From NCBI GenBank assembly GCA_946811695.1, contig OX328125.1, positions 102,135,176 to 102,199,175 of the forward strand: a stretch of DNA of 64,000 nt. Direction: 5' to 3'. Both the position numbers and the translations under genes were made by a program. Below the pieces are notes generated by a model that did no database searches, had not been told where the DNA came from, and was given only the letters and a program-made list of their open reading frames with translations. Source of the DNA: Gonocerus acuteangulatus. Lineage: Eukaryota; Arthropoda; Insecta; Hemiptera; Coreidae. This document shows positions 11,377-22,605 of the stretch, in pieces (the first letter of the stretch is position 1; each line of letters starts with the position of its first letter).

Positions 11377-12287
11377 CGAGATTATTATCGCGTTGGCTGC
11401 GGTAAGACATAGATCTTATGTTAGACTGACCGCATGATTATCGCGTTGGCTGCGGTAAGACATAGATCTTATGTTAGACTGACCGCATGATTATCGCGTT
11501 GGCTGCGGTAAGACATAGATCTTATGTTAGACTGACCGCATGATTATCGCGTTGGCTGCGGTAAGACGTAGATCTTATGTTAGACTGACCTCATGATTAT
11601 CGCGTTGGCTGCGGTAAGACATAGATCTTATGTTAGACTGACCGCATGATTATCGCGTTGGCTGCGGTAAGACATAGATCTTATGTTAGACTGACCTCAT
11701 GATTATCGCGTTGGCTGCGGTAAGACATAGATCTTATGTTAGACTGACCTCATGATTATCGCGTTGGCTGCGGTAAGACATAGATCTTATGTTAGACTGA
11801 CCGCATGATTATCGCGTTGGCTGCGGTGAGACATAGATCTTATGTTAGACTCACCGCATGATTATCGCGTTGGCTGCGGTAAGACATAGATCTTATGTTA
11901 GACTGACCGCATGATTATCGCGTTGGCTGCGGTAAGACATAGATCTTATGTTAGACTGACCGCATGATTATCGCGTTGGCTGCGGTAAGACATAGATCTT
12001 ATGTTAGACTGACCTCATGATTATCGCGTTGGCTGCGGTAAGACATAGATCTTATGTTAGACTGACCGCATGATTATCGCGTTGGCTGCGGTAAGACATA
12101 GATCTTATGTTAGACTGACCTCATGATTATCGCGTTGGCTGCGGTAAGACATAGATCTTATGTTAGACTGACCTCATGATTATCGCGTTGGCTGCGGTAA
12201 GACATAGATCTTATGTTAGACTGACCGCATGATTATCGCGTTGGCTGCGGTGAGACATAGATCTTATGTTAGACTGACCGCATGATT
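11377..12287 (+). repeat. 53-bp tandem array, 17 units
   Basis: CGCGTTGGCTGCGG recurs every 53 bp from 11389 to 12237, that is 17 units. Variation is confined to a few sites (GACCGCAT or GACCTCAT; GTAAGAC or GTGAGAC). The unit also contains GTAAGACAT and TTAGACTG, which align with the DNA coding VKH..L.DC in I-clade LINE tails (compare 42345-42375). The array runs without a break into a LINE C-terminal coding end at 12288. Confidence 0.93.
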
Positions 12288-12376
12288 TAAATATCCCATT
12301 CAACATGTATGAACTTCTCGCTGAAGATAGCCAGTACATAGAAAGTATCTTAACATATCTACTTAAAATTTCGAAA
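12288..12376 (+). pseudogene. I-clade LINE ORF2 C-terminus (fragment)
   Basis: Directly after the 53-bp array the sequence reads NIPFNMYELLAEDSQYIESI, then LTYLLKISKSQ and a stop. This matches the C-terminus of the I-clade LINE at 36696-42822 (DIPHDVTDILSEGSQYIDTI) and the fragment at 44035-44328. The part coding the preceding zinc-knuckle motif corresponds to the array unit. A LINE-like 3' phrase (GAGCCAACGCGCC) follows near 12410. Confidence 0.8.
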
Positions 12377-12780
12377 TCGCAATAATATACTTCGTTCTTT
12401 TTTAGCTCAATGAGCCAACGCGCCTTTTTAATACTTGATCAATATAACTTTCATAAAAAAACAAAAAGAATTGCCGTAAAATACCAAACGAACGAATTTC
12501 GAGAATTTGTTCATGAGTAAAACCTTAATATAAATCAAATAAATTCCTCGGAATATTTTAATTATATTACCAGCTGAATGCCTACAGATAACAGGAGTTT
12601 AACCAGTACAGGTTAAAATTCGTTGTCAACAATAAATGTACGTCAAAATTTAAATTTTATGATTCCAAGATGTCATTTGGGAACACCCATTATATTTGCG
12701 AGCATAACCAAGAATTGTTCTGACTGGGGATACTGGTGGGTGAGGAGGCTGTGCAAGGCTTTGGGATATTATTACCTCGG
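12377..12780. other. LINE 3' remnant then gene-free sequence
   Basis: After the I-type 3' phrase nothing coding is recognisable. Confidence 0.35.
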
Positions 12781-12820
12781 ATGGACAATCACCAGGTATA
12801 ATATCCTGGTGATTGTCCAT
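12781..12820. repeat. Short perfect hairpin
   Basis: ATGGACAATCACCAGG and its exact complement are separated by about 8 bp. It could be a structured-RNA or cruciform site, or the core of a degenerate MITE. No partner gene is visible. Confidence 0.6.
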
Positions 12821-13017
12821 GGTTTTTAGAATTTTTGTCTGTTTGTTTTTATGTATGCTGTCTGTCATACTCTCTATACACTCTTGAGTTTAACAATCCC
12901 TAAGGGGTCAGCTTAGTGGCTCTGTAACGTTTTAGCAATCCTAGCAGCCTGTATGCTTGATCCCCGATGGCTACACGTCCAATATCGTGTACAGAGAAGC
13001 ATTACGGTAAAGTAGAT

Positions 13018-13137
13018 TTTTTTTTTAAATACCCTTACGACGGTGTTCATAAGCCAAAAGATATATCCGAAAATTCTACTCTAAGTCACTATCCACGGGG
13101 ACAAAGTCGCGGGCACAGCTGGTAAATAATAATAATA
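13018..13137 (-). repeat. Dispersed repeat, inverted partner of 14252-14370
   Basis: On the minus strand this reads AGCTGTGCCCGCGACTTTGT, then ATAGTGACTTAGAGTAGAAT and an A/T-rich tail with ACCGTCGTAAGGG. The same block lies in the opposite direction at 14252-14370. The CTGTGCCCGCGACTTCGTCC phrase is common in arthropod dispersed repeats. No coding potential is claimed. Confidence 0.65.
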
Positions 13138-13179
13138 CTTATTACAGTAATAAGCCGGACTCCGGAGGGAGTACATGGG

Positions 13180-13327
13180 AACGAGAGGACTTCCTTGCAA
13201 GAAGTGCCCCTGAAGAGATGCGAAGAAATAAATAAAGGGGGCTGTCGGGCCCAATAAATAAAGTAGTATTAAAAAAAAAAAAAAGGGAAGACTGCTTTAA
13301 TGACCCCATGCCTACTAGGATAAAAAA

Positions 13328-13330
<3 letters not shown>
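13180..13330 (+). repeat. PLE terminus remnant joined to (TA)n
   Basis: GAAGTGCCCCTGAAGAG at 13201, then ATAAATAAAGTAGTATTA and TGACCCCATGCCTACTAGGA, parallel the PLE ends at 63435-63550 and (reversed) 61255-61360. The CTGAAGA box (13210-13216) survives but the GAAAC box is lost, so the ribozyme is dead. It ends in the same A/T-rich junction leading to (TA)n. Confidence 0.65.

Positions 13331-13381
<51 letters not shown>
13331..13381. repeat. (TA)n microsatellite
   Basis: About 50 bp of pure TA directly at the end of the PLE remnant. Confidence 0.95.
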
Positions 13382-13390
<9 letters not shown>

Positions 13391-13588
13391 CATACATATT
13401 TCCGGCTGCCAATATCATAATAAATCTACCATTATTCACTAAAATATGTTTATTCTGATTGATCATTCGAATAATTTGTGAATAAAACATAAACTTCATT
13501 CACAGAATAACGAATAAAAGTAATTATTCTTCATTCATGAATAAAATAATACATTTATTCAATAATTTTTGCCCAACACTGAGTAGCG

Positions 13589-13621
13589 TTCTGGTTTCTA
13601 TAAAAATTATAGAAACCAGAA
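13589..13621. repeat. Perfect 15-bp hairpin
   Basis: TTCTGGTTTCTATAA and its complement enclose three bases. It may be the centre of a small MITE; the text GCCCAACACTG just before it resembles transposon ends in insects, but no partner was found. Confidence 0.5.
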
Positions 13622-14251
13622 AGCCCAATAAATTCTGTAGACAGAGCAAATTTTAACATTCATTATTATAAACAAATCAACTTAAACGCCCTATATTTTA
13701 AAAACTTGTGAAGGGGAAAAAATAATGTCAGATTCGGATTCAGCGTATCTGAAAACCCGCAAAATGGTGATTCACTTCTGTGTTACTTCCAAAAAGTTAA
13801 AATTTGTTGACTTGTGTAATCTATTTAGAATATTTAAGAAGTCCTAAGAAGAATAAATATTTCTAATTGAGTATATTTTCCATTGAAATAGGAGATGAGG
13901 AATTGCAGGAGGGAATTACAGAGCGCTCAATCAGCTAAGTGTAGGCTTTTGAATGAGCCCCTTCAATCAAGCAGCTGAAAGAAGGAAGGCTCGTTCTTCA
14001 ATTTATGCAAGAGCCTTAGCTGGCTCAAGCTGAGCATTCCAATACAGGAAGAGCTTCTTTCATAAACAGCTCAAAACACTTGGGGCTAAGTCTTTACTAA
14101 CCATGAAGGGGAATATCTCTCATTAAAAAAAAGGATCATTTAAAAACGTAAAGTCCATACTGCAAGAAGAAATCCCAGAAATTTGGGCCATCCTAGGGTT
14201 TTTCCATAACATTTAAATCCCTAGTGATATTTAGAAACCTTGGAATATTAT
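13622..14251. other. Gene-free interval
   Basis: Nothing coding. Near 13920-14080 there are several GAGC/GCTC and CAGCT phrases without clear periodicity. Confidence 0.4.
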
Positions 14252-14370
14252 TATTATTTACCAACTGTGCCCGCGACTTCGTCCGCGAGGATAGTGACTT
14301 AGAGCAGAATTTTCGGATATATCTTTTGGATTAAAAACACCGTCGTATGGGTATTTAAAAAAACAAAACA
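14252..14370 (+). repeat. Dispersed repeat, inverted partner of 13018-13137
   Basis: Contains CTGTGCCCGCGACTTCGTCC, GATAGTGACTTAGAGCAGAA and ACACCGTCGTATGGGTATTT. With 13018-13137 it forms an inverted pair around about 1.1 kb. Confidence 0.65.
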
Positions 14371-14399
14371 AAATATGTTGTGGCTTTTAAAGATCTACT

Positions 14400-15470
14400 A
14401 TATATTTGTCAAATACCACTCACTCACTGACCGAAAATCATCCCCCAGCCCGAACCACTCGACAGAAAAATTTGAAATTTTGCATGGATATTCGAATTTT
14501 TAAGTATTTTTTGAGGGCTTTAAAGTTTTAGTTGGTTAGAGAGCAGGCAAGCCAAGGTTGCTAGGACGATAACAGAACAGCTGTTACCGTACTGTATCTA
14601 TTTCATAGTATTATTTTTAATTGAGTTTAATTTCATCTATGATGGCAGACCTTGAATTACTAGAAATAAACTGTAATTTTGTCCCTCATAGAGTTTACGC
14701 CCTGGCGAACCACTTGACACAAAAATTTGAAATTTTTCACGCACAATCCGTTTAGAATATAAAAACTCGCTAAGAAAGGGTTTTTTGATATTCAAATGTT
14801 TAAGTACTTTTAGGGGGGTTTGAATTATTAAGAAGTTCCTCATCGGCTTTGAAATGGTCCGATTTCGATGACATTTAGTACAAAAATCTTTCTTCTCATT
14901 TGAAAAGTCAAGTTCATTAACCAGCTGAATCCCTTTACTGGAACATGGTTTTTGGAGCAAAATTTGAGCGAAAAAATCGGATCGCTTACATTTTCGAGTC
15001 CATATGCTTGCAGGAACTCGTTATACAGGTTCCTTAACGTAGGAAAACGAATGAAACCATTTTTTAATCAATTTCTGTAACCGTTTACGAGGAAAAATGA
15101 GGGAAATACTTTTCCAAACTAATTTTCTGTTTGGGTATTCAGAAATAGTGATTAGTTCACTTGAAACTTGTCTTCTACAAAAAATTCTCTACAAAAAAGA
15201 TTCTGTTGTAATGTTCGGTGGGGATGTCAATCGAAGAGATAAGTGCTTAAAACTTCTCATCGTGTATTTGTCTCTGTTTACCTAGCTTTTTAAGTGGTTG
15301 TTGTATTTTTTTTTTTCGTGTTTTACTCCCCAACGGCAACAAGCACGGTTACCTCCACATTGGTAACTCTAAAGCCCGTGCAATAATAACCTGTACAAAA
15401 TTATGTAGTAGCGTTAATTTTGATCATACCGTATTTAACGCAATAGCACGGATAGTCAGCTAGTATGAGA
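14400..15470. repeat. Old dispersed repeat, related to 23690-23960
   Basis: A (CTCA)-like start, then phrases on the minus strand such as AACGAACTTGACTTTTC-like and AATGGTTTCATTCGTTTTCC that recur at 23740-23960. Both copies can be translated into a similar peptide (LVNELD...DFCTK.H.N.TI), but the frames are short and disrupted, so I take them as a non-coding repeat. It ends near 15465 with TCAGCTAGT, the inverse of a common repeat start. Confidence 0.45.
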
Positions 15471-15963
15471 TAAAATTGAAGTCTAGCAGTAAATAAAATA
15501 GCATCCTTTAGTTGTAGATAAAAATACCACTTCTAGCAATACAAAATTAGAAAGTATGGGGCTTAAGCTGGTGTCAAAAATAACAACCTACGAAATACTA
15601 GATAATTAAGCTAGAAATCTAACCGAAGTCATATTCAACTAGGTACTGGTACTTAGCCATAATTAATGTAATAGATAACCTACCCTAATTTGTAGAGAAA
15701 CATATAAATAATAAAAAAACAGCTGTTGCTAAGAAAAGCAAGCAACTAAGGTAGTACTGTTAGTAGTCTGGATGAAGGAGATGAACTACCGAGCAATATC
15801 CTCACAGCCTCCTGTTAGTAATTAGTTCTAACCTTCAACTAATCCTTTCTTCCTTCGACTCCTAGGCAAAAACTAAAAACAGTCTATTTATCCTACTTTT
15901 TAAATTATAATTATTAGTATGATAAGCAGAGTATTTTCTTTTGAAAAAATAGAAAATTCTTCT

Positions 15964-16177
15964 AATTGAATCCATCCATGCAAAAAGAACTTCAGTCCAT
16001 TTTTTCCCAATATGAGTTCCGATAATATTTTCGTTAGTATGAGTGATGAATTCTTTGTATCTAAAGGTAACTTCACATTTCTATGTTAAAAGGGCTTCAA
16101 TCCAATACATAGTTGCCATAGAAATGAAGTCATCAGTTTATTATTCCGTCCAGAAAGGGTTTCAGTCTAATTTTCTC

Positions 16178-16208
<31 letters not shown>

Positions 16209-16242
16209 GACTGAAGCTCTTTTTGCATGGATCGATTCAATT
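15964..16242. mobile_element. MITE-like element with 33-bp inverted ends
   Basis: Left end AATTGAATCCATCCATGCAA (15964) pairs with the right end, whose complement starts AATTGAATCGATCCATGCAA (ending 16242), and pairing continues through AAAGARCTTCAGTC. The motif CTTCARTC is repeated three to four times inside, and a T-run of about 30 lies near the right end. No coding region. Confidence 0.65.
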
Positions 16243-16862
16243 GGATTAGTTGTAAAATTAAAAACGAAAGCTATATCTAAAACTAGACCTATATCTTGAA
16301 CAAGACATAATAATTCAGTATCTCTCTGATGCACTTTCCTATCTTCTCCTGCAAATATGTGAATATTCTGCTTGTGAAGTGTTTCTAGGTGGATACACTA
16401 ATTGTAAAATGAGAGAATTAATTGAAGGCCAAGCAGAAATCTTTGAAAACACTGAACTATACTCAATTAGAAACACACAATACAAGAGAATAGATAAAAA
16501 ATTCCGACTCGCAGGAACTGCGTCATCTTAGCGCGGTTCCGTACATCTCGAAGAAATGGAATAGATTAGGCATCACAAAACACAGGAAACTGACAGTAGC
16601 CAACTACACAGAAGCGGATAATTCTTAATCCTCATTCTTGGAAGGCTAAATAAGTCAATACAATTATGTACTGAAAACGTACTCACTCTTCGACTACTGC
16701 TCAGCAGGCTCTATTCCTAACAACCAAAAATTCGTTGTAATTTTAAGATTCTTGTATTACTAGCAAATTCGTTTTACTGTTATAATCAACTGTAAATATG
16801 TGCTTCATGGCGAATAAAATTCCATACTCTCGTGGGTTTGTCAAGTGAACCTAAAGCATATT
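16243..16862. other. Gene-free interval holding a dispersed 37-bp motif
   Basis: At 16504-16540 lies GACTCGCAGGAACTGCGTCA followed by TCTTAGCGCGGTTCC, also found at 22606-22641, 42855-42891 (reverse) and, diverged, 47474-47510. The surrounding sequence is not recognised. Confidence 0.5.
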
Positions 16863-18286
16863 TGAGGAGCTTAGTATCAAAGTTGGACAACTCCACTTTT
16901 TTCAGTTTTGAGATTTTTGGCGATTCTTAAGTGGGTTTTTATGCTGCATTCGATTTTACAACTGTTTTTCGTTAAAAACGGACAGAAAATAGGTAAAATA
17001 GCGTTTATTTCAACCGTTAAGAATCAAAATATGGACAATTCCAACGTAGTTTGGTTTCAAAAAATGACAACTCCATCAGTAGCCAATGAGAAGCTTGCAT
17101 TCATGCAATCTGCTCCCAACATGCATTGCAAATCAATCATGGCTGAATGTTTATAGTTACTTGTAATAAGTGTATTTGGCGATAATTCTTATTAATAACT
17201 AGCTGTTATACGGCACACTGTGGTTCCGAATGCCGGATTTTGGGACAAAACCTCTAGGTACTTGAATCTTTCTGATTTAGGTATGATTTTTGAAGAATTT
17301 CTTTTGTGCCGAGTCGAATGAGACCACTATCAATTCTATAGAATAATTATTTTATTAATAAACGGACTTTATATAACAACAACCGTGAAAAACAGCCAGT
17401 ATTTAATTTAAAATATTCATACTTTACTCAAGTGGTAGAGCTATGTATCCTTCCAAATGTATTTTCAAGACCTCAGGTGAATAAATTAACAGCTAATGTG
17501 GTACTGGTAACTGTTCTCGACATATTCCTCTTTATTTAAATTTTCGCGTATAACAAATAAATATTGACAGTTTCACACTAAATATTAAATAGATCTCATC
17601 GTTAATGTTCAGTTATTTGCTATTAAAAACTTTTCAACAACTCCCTGCAGAAAATAATAATGGTTAACTCGTTTTTCATAAAATAATCGCATCGCTAATT
17701 GGTAACTTTATTTTATTAGCTGTGCACAGGTATGGCTGAGTACGGCGATGAAAATTATAGCACAGCCACTTCAATACATGTAGTTATAGGTAAAACTGTG
17801 CGAAGAGGATAGCTAAGAACCACTTTTTGTCTAAACTTAATAAAATAAGGATAATTTAGTTTCATTTCAGTTTTGTCAAACTGTATTTAAATAACATTTT
17901 TCATGTAATTTTTAACTATATAATTTTGATTTAATACATTAGACATAAATACATTATATTTAAACACCCTCGAGCATACCAAATTCATATTTGTTTGGTT
18001 TCAAAAAAGGATAGGTTCAATTTTAAAATGGCTCCCTTTGGTTTCAAAAACAGACAACTCCATGACGTGGTTTCAAACATGGACAACTCCACTATTTAAA
18101 GTGTAATTACGGCCTTAATACTTATATAATTTTGTAGTGCCTTTGAAATAATGTTTCTGAGGCCTATAAGAATAACATATAAAAAAATCACCATGATACT
18201 GACATCAATATAGTAGATGTGGTTTTTTGGCTCTCCTGTAAAAAAAGCAAAAGTGGAGTTGTCCAACTTTGATACTAAGCTCCTCA
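16863..18286. mobile_element. DNA transposon-like element with 38-bp perfect inverted ends
   Basis: TGAGGAGCTTAGTATCAAAG continuing through TTGGACAACTCCACTTTT at 16863-16900 is perfectly inverted at 18249-18286. ATT directly flanks both ends and may be a 3-bp target duplication. The phrase GACAACTCCA recurs inside near both ends (about 17069, 18050, 18083), suggesting subterminal protein-binding sites. No transposase is recognised; superfamily unassigned. Confidence 0.7.
17204..17830. repeat. Dispersed repeat nested in the 16863-18286 element
   Basis: Starts CTAGCTGTTATACGGCACAC. The stretch 17420-17830 (with GTTCTCGACATATTCCTCTT, AATAATAATGGTTAA and GGCTGTGC-like phrases) is repeated at 22490-22600 plus 24132-24290, where it is split by another insertion. 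Confidence 0.55.
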
Positions 18287-18289
18287 ATT

Positions 18290-19270
18290 ATGTTCCTGAA
18301 TTTGAGCAGAAGGTTCTAAACGAAATAATTGTTTTTTCTTCTTCTTTTCTTTTTATTTAAGGATAGATTTTTCTTAATTACATTACAGTTACTATATTTT
18401 ATAATTTATTATTTTAGGAACATTAAATGGTCTCTCTGTAAAACTTTAATGCTTAAATACTGTTTTGTATCTATCTATCGTTGTTTTTATATTATTAAGT
18501 AATAAATAATCATGAACTAGCGGAATTAGCGTTTTTTTTAATTAAGTTTTGTTCGAAAGATCTCTCGAGGATTCAAAGAATTTTTTTTTTTAATATTTCC
18601 GTTTGTTGATTTTGTTTATAGCGTTGCATTTTGTTAAATAATAAAATTGCATTGATACTTTTATTTCTTTATTCCTGTATTATATTATGCAATGAGTTTT
18701 TCCTCGTATTTTAAAAGACTCGAGTAGGTTTTATACTTGGCTAATTTCCACGAGCCCCAATAAAGTTTTGTATATTTATTTTTTCATAATTTTCTTGCAT
18801 TTATTTAATTTGTTTTATCATTTATTTTCTTTGCCTACTTCGTATTTTGTGCTTTATACTCTGTTGTTGCAAATAATAAATTTATTTTCCTGTCTCCCCA
18901 GATCCAGCTGTTCCATTTCTTCCATTCCCACGGTCAAAGGCCTTACTCAGTCATTTACTTGAAAAATCCCTGAGTCTTCTTTGGGTCTCTCTTACCCTGT
19001 GATAGCCTTGCAAGTTCTTACTCTGTGGTTTTCATACTTGGAAAACTTTCAAACCATCACAAGCAACCAGAATTTCATAAATAGCTAGTTCGTAGAAGCT
19101 CTCTTAAATCCTAGTATTTGTCAATGGGTCTTTTTACGTCCTTTCCACGGCCTTCCCGAAGTGACTAATTTTCCATCGCTTCCAATGGCTAATAATGACT
19201 TTTTTGGTCGGTAGCAACGAGGATTAGCTTCCCTATGTTTGGCTTTGGAGAATGTTTTTATAAGTAAATT
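18290..19270. other. Gene-free interval
   Basis: A/T-rich; a more G+C-balanced patch at 18890-19080 has no recognisable protein in any frame. Confidence 0.4.
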
Positions 19271-19390
19271 TCCAATATGTTTACAGATACCATAAATGTA
19301 ATCTGGAACAGTTTCATATCGTCTTACAAAAACAGGCAAATTTATCGAAAAATCTATATTTCGGACCTTTCGGCGTACTCGAACCAAATA

Positions 19391-19611
19391 TATGAGGCGT
19401 ATAGATGCAAAAGCGTTTCTATCCAATTTATGGCTCATACTGTTTTTTCAAATCTGCACCAATCCTACCTACTTGATATCGAAAATCACCAGCGTTATAA
19501 AATAGAACAGTATAATACAGTATCTTATACTGTTCTATATTATAACGTTGGTTAGTGAAAACGTTATGAGCCAAAAGTTAGATAGAAGCGCTTTTGCATC
19601 TATACGCCTCA
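19391..19611. repeat. Inverted repeat with internal hairpin
   Basis: ATGAGGCGTATAGATGCAAA (about 19391) is inverted at 19592-19611, with pairing of about 47 bp. A further hairpin (GAACAGTATAATACAGTATC) lies at 19506-19536 between the arms. Probable MITE; no flanking duplication identified. Confidence 0.55.
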
Positions 19612-19795
19612 TATCTGTTATGTTGGTCACTATGAATTCAAATTTGTTGTCCGTCATCCGTAAAATATTTAGTGCTGGAGAAGGTGTCTGTTTCTATTTT
19701 CCAAAACCCAACGTTTCTTTTATTTGTACCACCTCGACGGCTTACTACATCTTAGTAATTTATGTAATTTTCCATCTGTATTGACGTCCATTAAC

Positions 19796-20454
19796 CCTTT
19801 CTGGACGGTGGGCTTCTCCAGCAGCCAGCAGAAAGTCGTGACTGGCTGACGGTGGGCTTCTGTAGAAGCCACCTCACTCTATATCGTATAAGGACGGTCG
19901 CTTCTTTTCTTTTGTTGTATTTAGTTCTATAAGTTTGTATTATTGTATAAATCAATATTTGTTGTATTTTAAAAAGAGCAAATCGCCGTCGTTGGGATGC
20001 TCGAAAATTAAATTAAAAAAAAAATGACGGCGGGCTTCTCTAGTTCTTTTAGAATATTAGTCAGATTTCTTAGTAGACGTGTTTCAGACTTCTCGGATGA
20101 TGATAAATCGCAGCCCGGCCCTTCTTCAGCTCCAGGAGGTAATATTGAAGAGCTGCTTGCTTTTTCCGAAGCGTAAACAATGTAATTTGCTGAGGAAGCA
20201 TCGCAGTTTCCAGGGATATAAGTTTTCTATTATTAGTACAAAGGTGTTACGTGGAAAGGTTTCTGCACTAATTAAAGAATATATATGTAGTATATTACTA
20301 ATACGAGAATGCAAATCTAAAAAAAAAAACAAGACAATTGTTGAGCGGGCATGGAAGGGAGCTAGTTAGTAGCCGTCAGGAGGGACAGGGAGGTATCGGG
20401 AGGGTCCCGTCACCAGGTACCTTTGCTCATAAGACTGCTGCCGCCTCTATAGGG
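19796..20454. mobile_element. piggyBac-like non-autonomous element (tentative)
   Basis: TTAA flanks both ends (19792-19795 and 20455-20458), and the ends start CCCTTTCTGGACGG and, inverted, CCCTATAGAGGCGG. GACGGYGGGCTTCT occurs three times inside the left part (about 19813, 19849, 20028). A short frame at 20070-20177 reads acidic then SQPGPSSAPGG, resembling the acidic N-terminus of piggyBac transposases, but it soon stops. TTAA sites are common in such A/T-rich DNA, so confidence is moderate. Confidence 0.45.
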
Positions 20455-20458
20455 TTAA

Positions 20459-22080
20459 GCCCGTTATTCGTTCCACACGGTCGCCTTCCTTTCAAGTTTA
20501 TGAGCATGCTTTTGTATCAGATCATAACAATTTTATTTTTCGTTATCCCTTCTCGGTGAATAATGAAATTGAATTCAAGCTATTTTCCGTTTGTTACAAA
20601 CAAAACCAGTTTGCCAGCAACCCGGGTGTAGCTGACCCATATGTGGCTTGGAGTATTATCTCCTTGCACCTTGCCTGATGCCGATGTTATCGAAAAGCGC
20701 ATGTAAGTGTGGTTACTGAATAAATTTCACTGTGCATTTTCTGACGTCGATTGTCAATACATTCAAACACACCCAATAGAAACATACAATGCGATTATTA
20801 TTAAAATACTTACACTTATCTAATTATTTTAATTGTATTGCAAAGTTTAATTTTTTGGGCTAGATTATCTGCAGGATAACAATCTTTTCTAACATGATAT
20901 CGGTGAGGCCTTTTTTTCCCCCAAAAGAAAATTCATGATTCATCGTGAGAATCAAAACATCAACCATAAACACTTCGTTCTCACGTTTAATATGTATGTT
21001 TATAAATAAAATTTGAAAAAAGATTATTTCTTTAAAACCTTAAAATTATTAATTTTCCCGTTTTCCTGATATTTCCTCCTAGGTTGTGAAATTAATTTGG
21101 TTTTAACATACCCTAAGGGTTATTGGACCGAATATACCAGCCCTGAGGCCTTTTACTAGAACTAAAAACCATACGAACAACTATATAGCTTCTTTTTAAT
21201 TATAATTTTGAGTTTTTAATTAAAATTACAGAAGACCTTTGGAAAGGCAGCGTTTTCCGCTCATTATCCTGAAATTAAATACACATTAATAACATTTGCA
21301 ATCATGATTATTCTTCTATTTTGCTAAAACTCTAAAATTCCCTCTTATATCATTCATGCTATTATCTTTATTTTTGACTTATATATTAAAGTATATTATA
21401 AAAATATGATAATTAGATTATTAAAGATATCTTATGATTCTCTTACGGGTTAATAAACTTTAATCTCAAATGTTGGAATTGAAGCTAGGACACAAACAAA
21501 ACATAAGTAAAGATTAAAATAAAGTTTATCTTTATGATTCTTCGTTGTCTTTAGGGCGAAGTTTTGATAACGTTAGTTAATTTTACTGTATTTTAGATCT
21601 ATCGTCAGGAAACATTTTTCTGATGTCGACTTTATGACATAATTAATATTTTTTACTGAGAAATACTCACTTTTCAGACACCATACGTTTGAAAATTCCG
21701 GGTACTTCTTATTTGTATTTGTACTTGTATATGTTGATGCTCTACCAGGCTCAAAAGATGTCAAATTTTGATTAAATGCCCTACAAAAATAATTTATCTT
21801 CTCGTAAAGATTATTCAAGTATTCAATGTAAAAATAGTCATTTAATTTTTAATTCTCCAATTTAATTATTAATTTATATTTCATAAGTTGTTTATTTTAT
21901 TTTTATTTATTTTTTCTCTCTGTCTATTTCATTATAACTGTATTTATTAATTATTATTTCATTTTATGTTTAATTATTTATTTTAATTTTTGTTTTTCTT
22001 CTTTTATCAAGCCTTCTTTAGAGGTGTCCAGAACATTCTAAATGTATATTGTTATTTTAAGTAATTAAGTTATATATATT
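20459..22080. other. Gene-free A/T-rich interval
   Basis: I see no coding region, repeat or RNA gene that I can support in these 1.6 kb. This is a candidate for unique intergenic sequence. Confidence 0.45.
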
Positions 22081-22290
22081 GTTTTTTTTTTTTATTCATT
22101 TATTTATGGGCACCCGCAACTAAGGTGATGTGCTCGAAACAATTATACAGATACATTTCTCGTTGTAATTAAAAATTAAAAAAAAACAACAAAAAACATT
22201 GTAAATTCTTAATAAAACACATAAAATACATTTATGTATATAGGTATGCACTCTGGCTGATGGACAATGTCCAAGCCTAAGTAAATTGTT
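22081..22290. repeat. Two LINE 3' tails, facing
   Basis: 22081-22150 is a T-run followed by TTATGGGCACCCGCAACTA, an inverted LINE-type tail. 22220-22290 (GATGGACAATGTCCAAGCCT, then AAGTAAATTG) matches the 3' UTR of the LINE fragment at 31345-31400. No coding part is attached. Confidence 0.55.
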
Positions 22291-22305
22291 TTATTATTTT
22301 CTTTT

Positions 22306-22309
<4 letters not shown>

Positions 22310-22367
<58 letters not shown>
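22310..22367. repeat. (AT)n microsatellite
   Basis: About 58 bp of AT with single G interruptions. Confidence 0.95.
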
Positions 22368-22378
<11 letters not shown>

Positions 22379-22605
22379 GAAATAATAAATTTACATTCAT
22401 TCATGTAAAAATAGTCATAATTTACAAAATTGGTAGAGATGTATATAGTTCTAAAAGTTTCGAGTTCTGAGTTAAATTACTGAACAACCAATGTAATACT
22501 GTTAATTGTTCTCGACGTATTCCTCTTTATTAAAATTTCCGTTTATAACTGTAAATTTTCGGTCACTTTCTATCACAAACTGTTCAAAAACGTTCTACAA
22601 AAAGT

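Noticed and set aside
11377..12287. Regular 53-bp units resembling a CRISPR array
   Set aside because: Units are identical head-to-tail with no unique spacers, no cas genes, and a eukaryotic context; it is a satellite.
14637..14960. 107-codon minus frame similar in peptide to 23868-24146
   Set aside because: The resemblance reflects a shared DNA repeat; frames are short and interrupted and no domain is recognised.
19121..19438. 105-codon minus frame ending in a basic tail
   Set aside because: No recognised domain, overlaps an inverted repeat; insufficient support for a gene.
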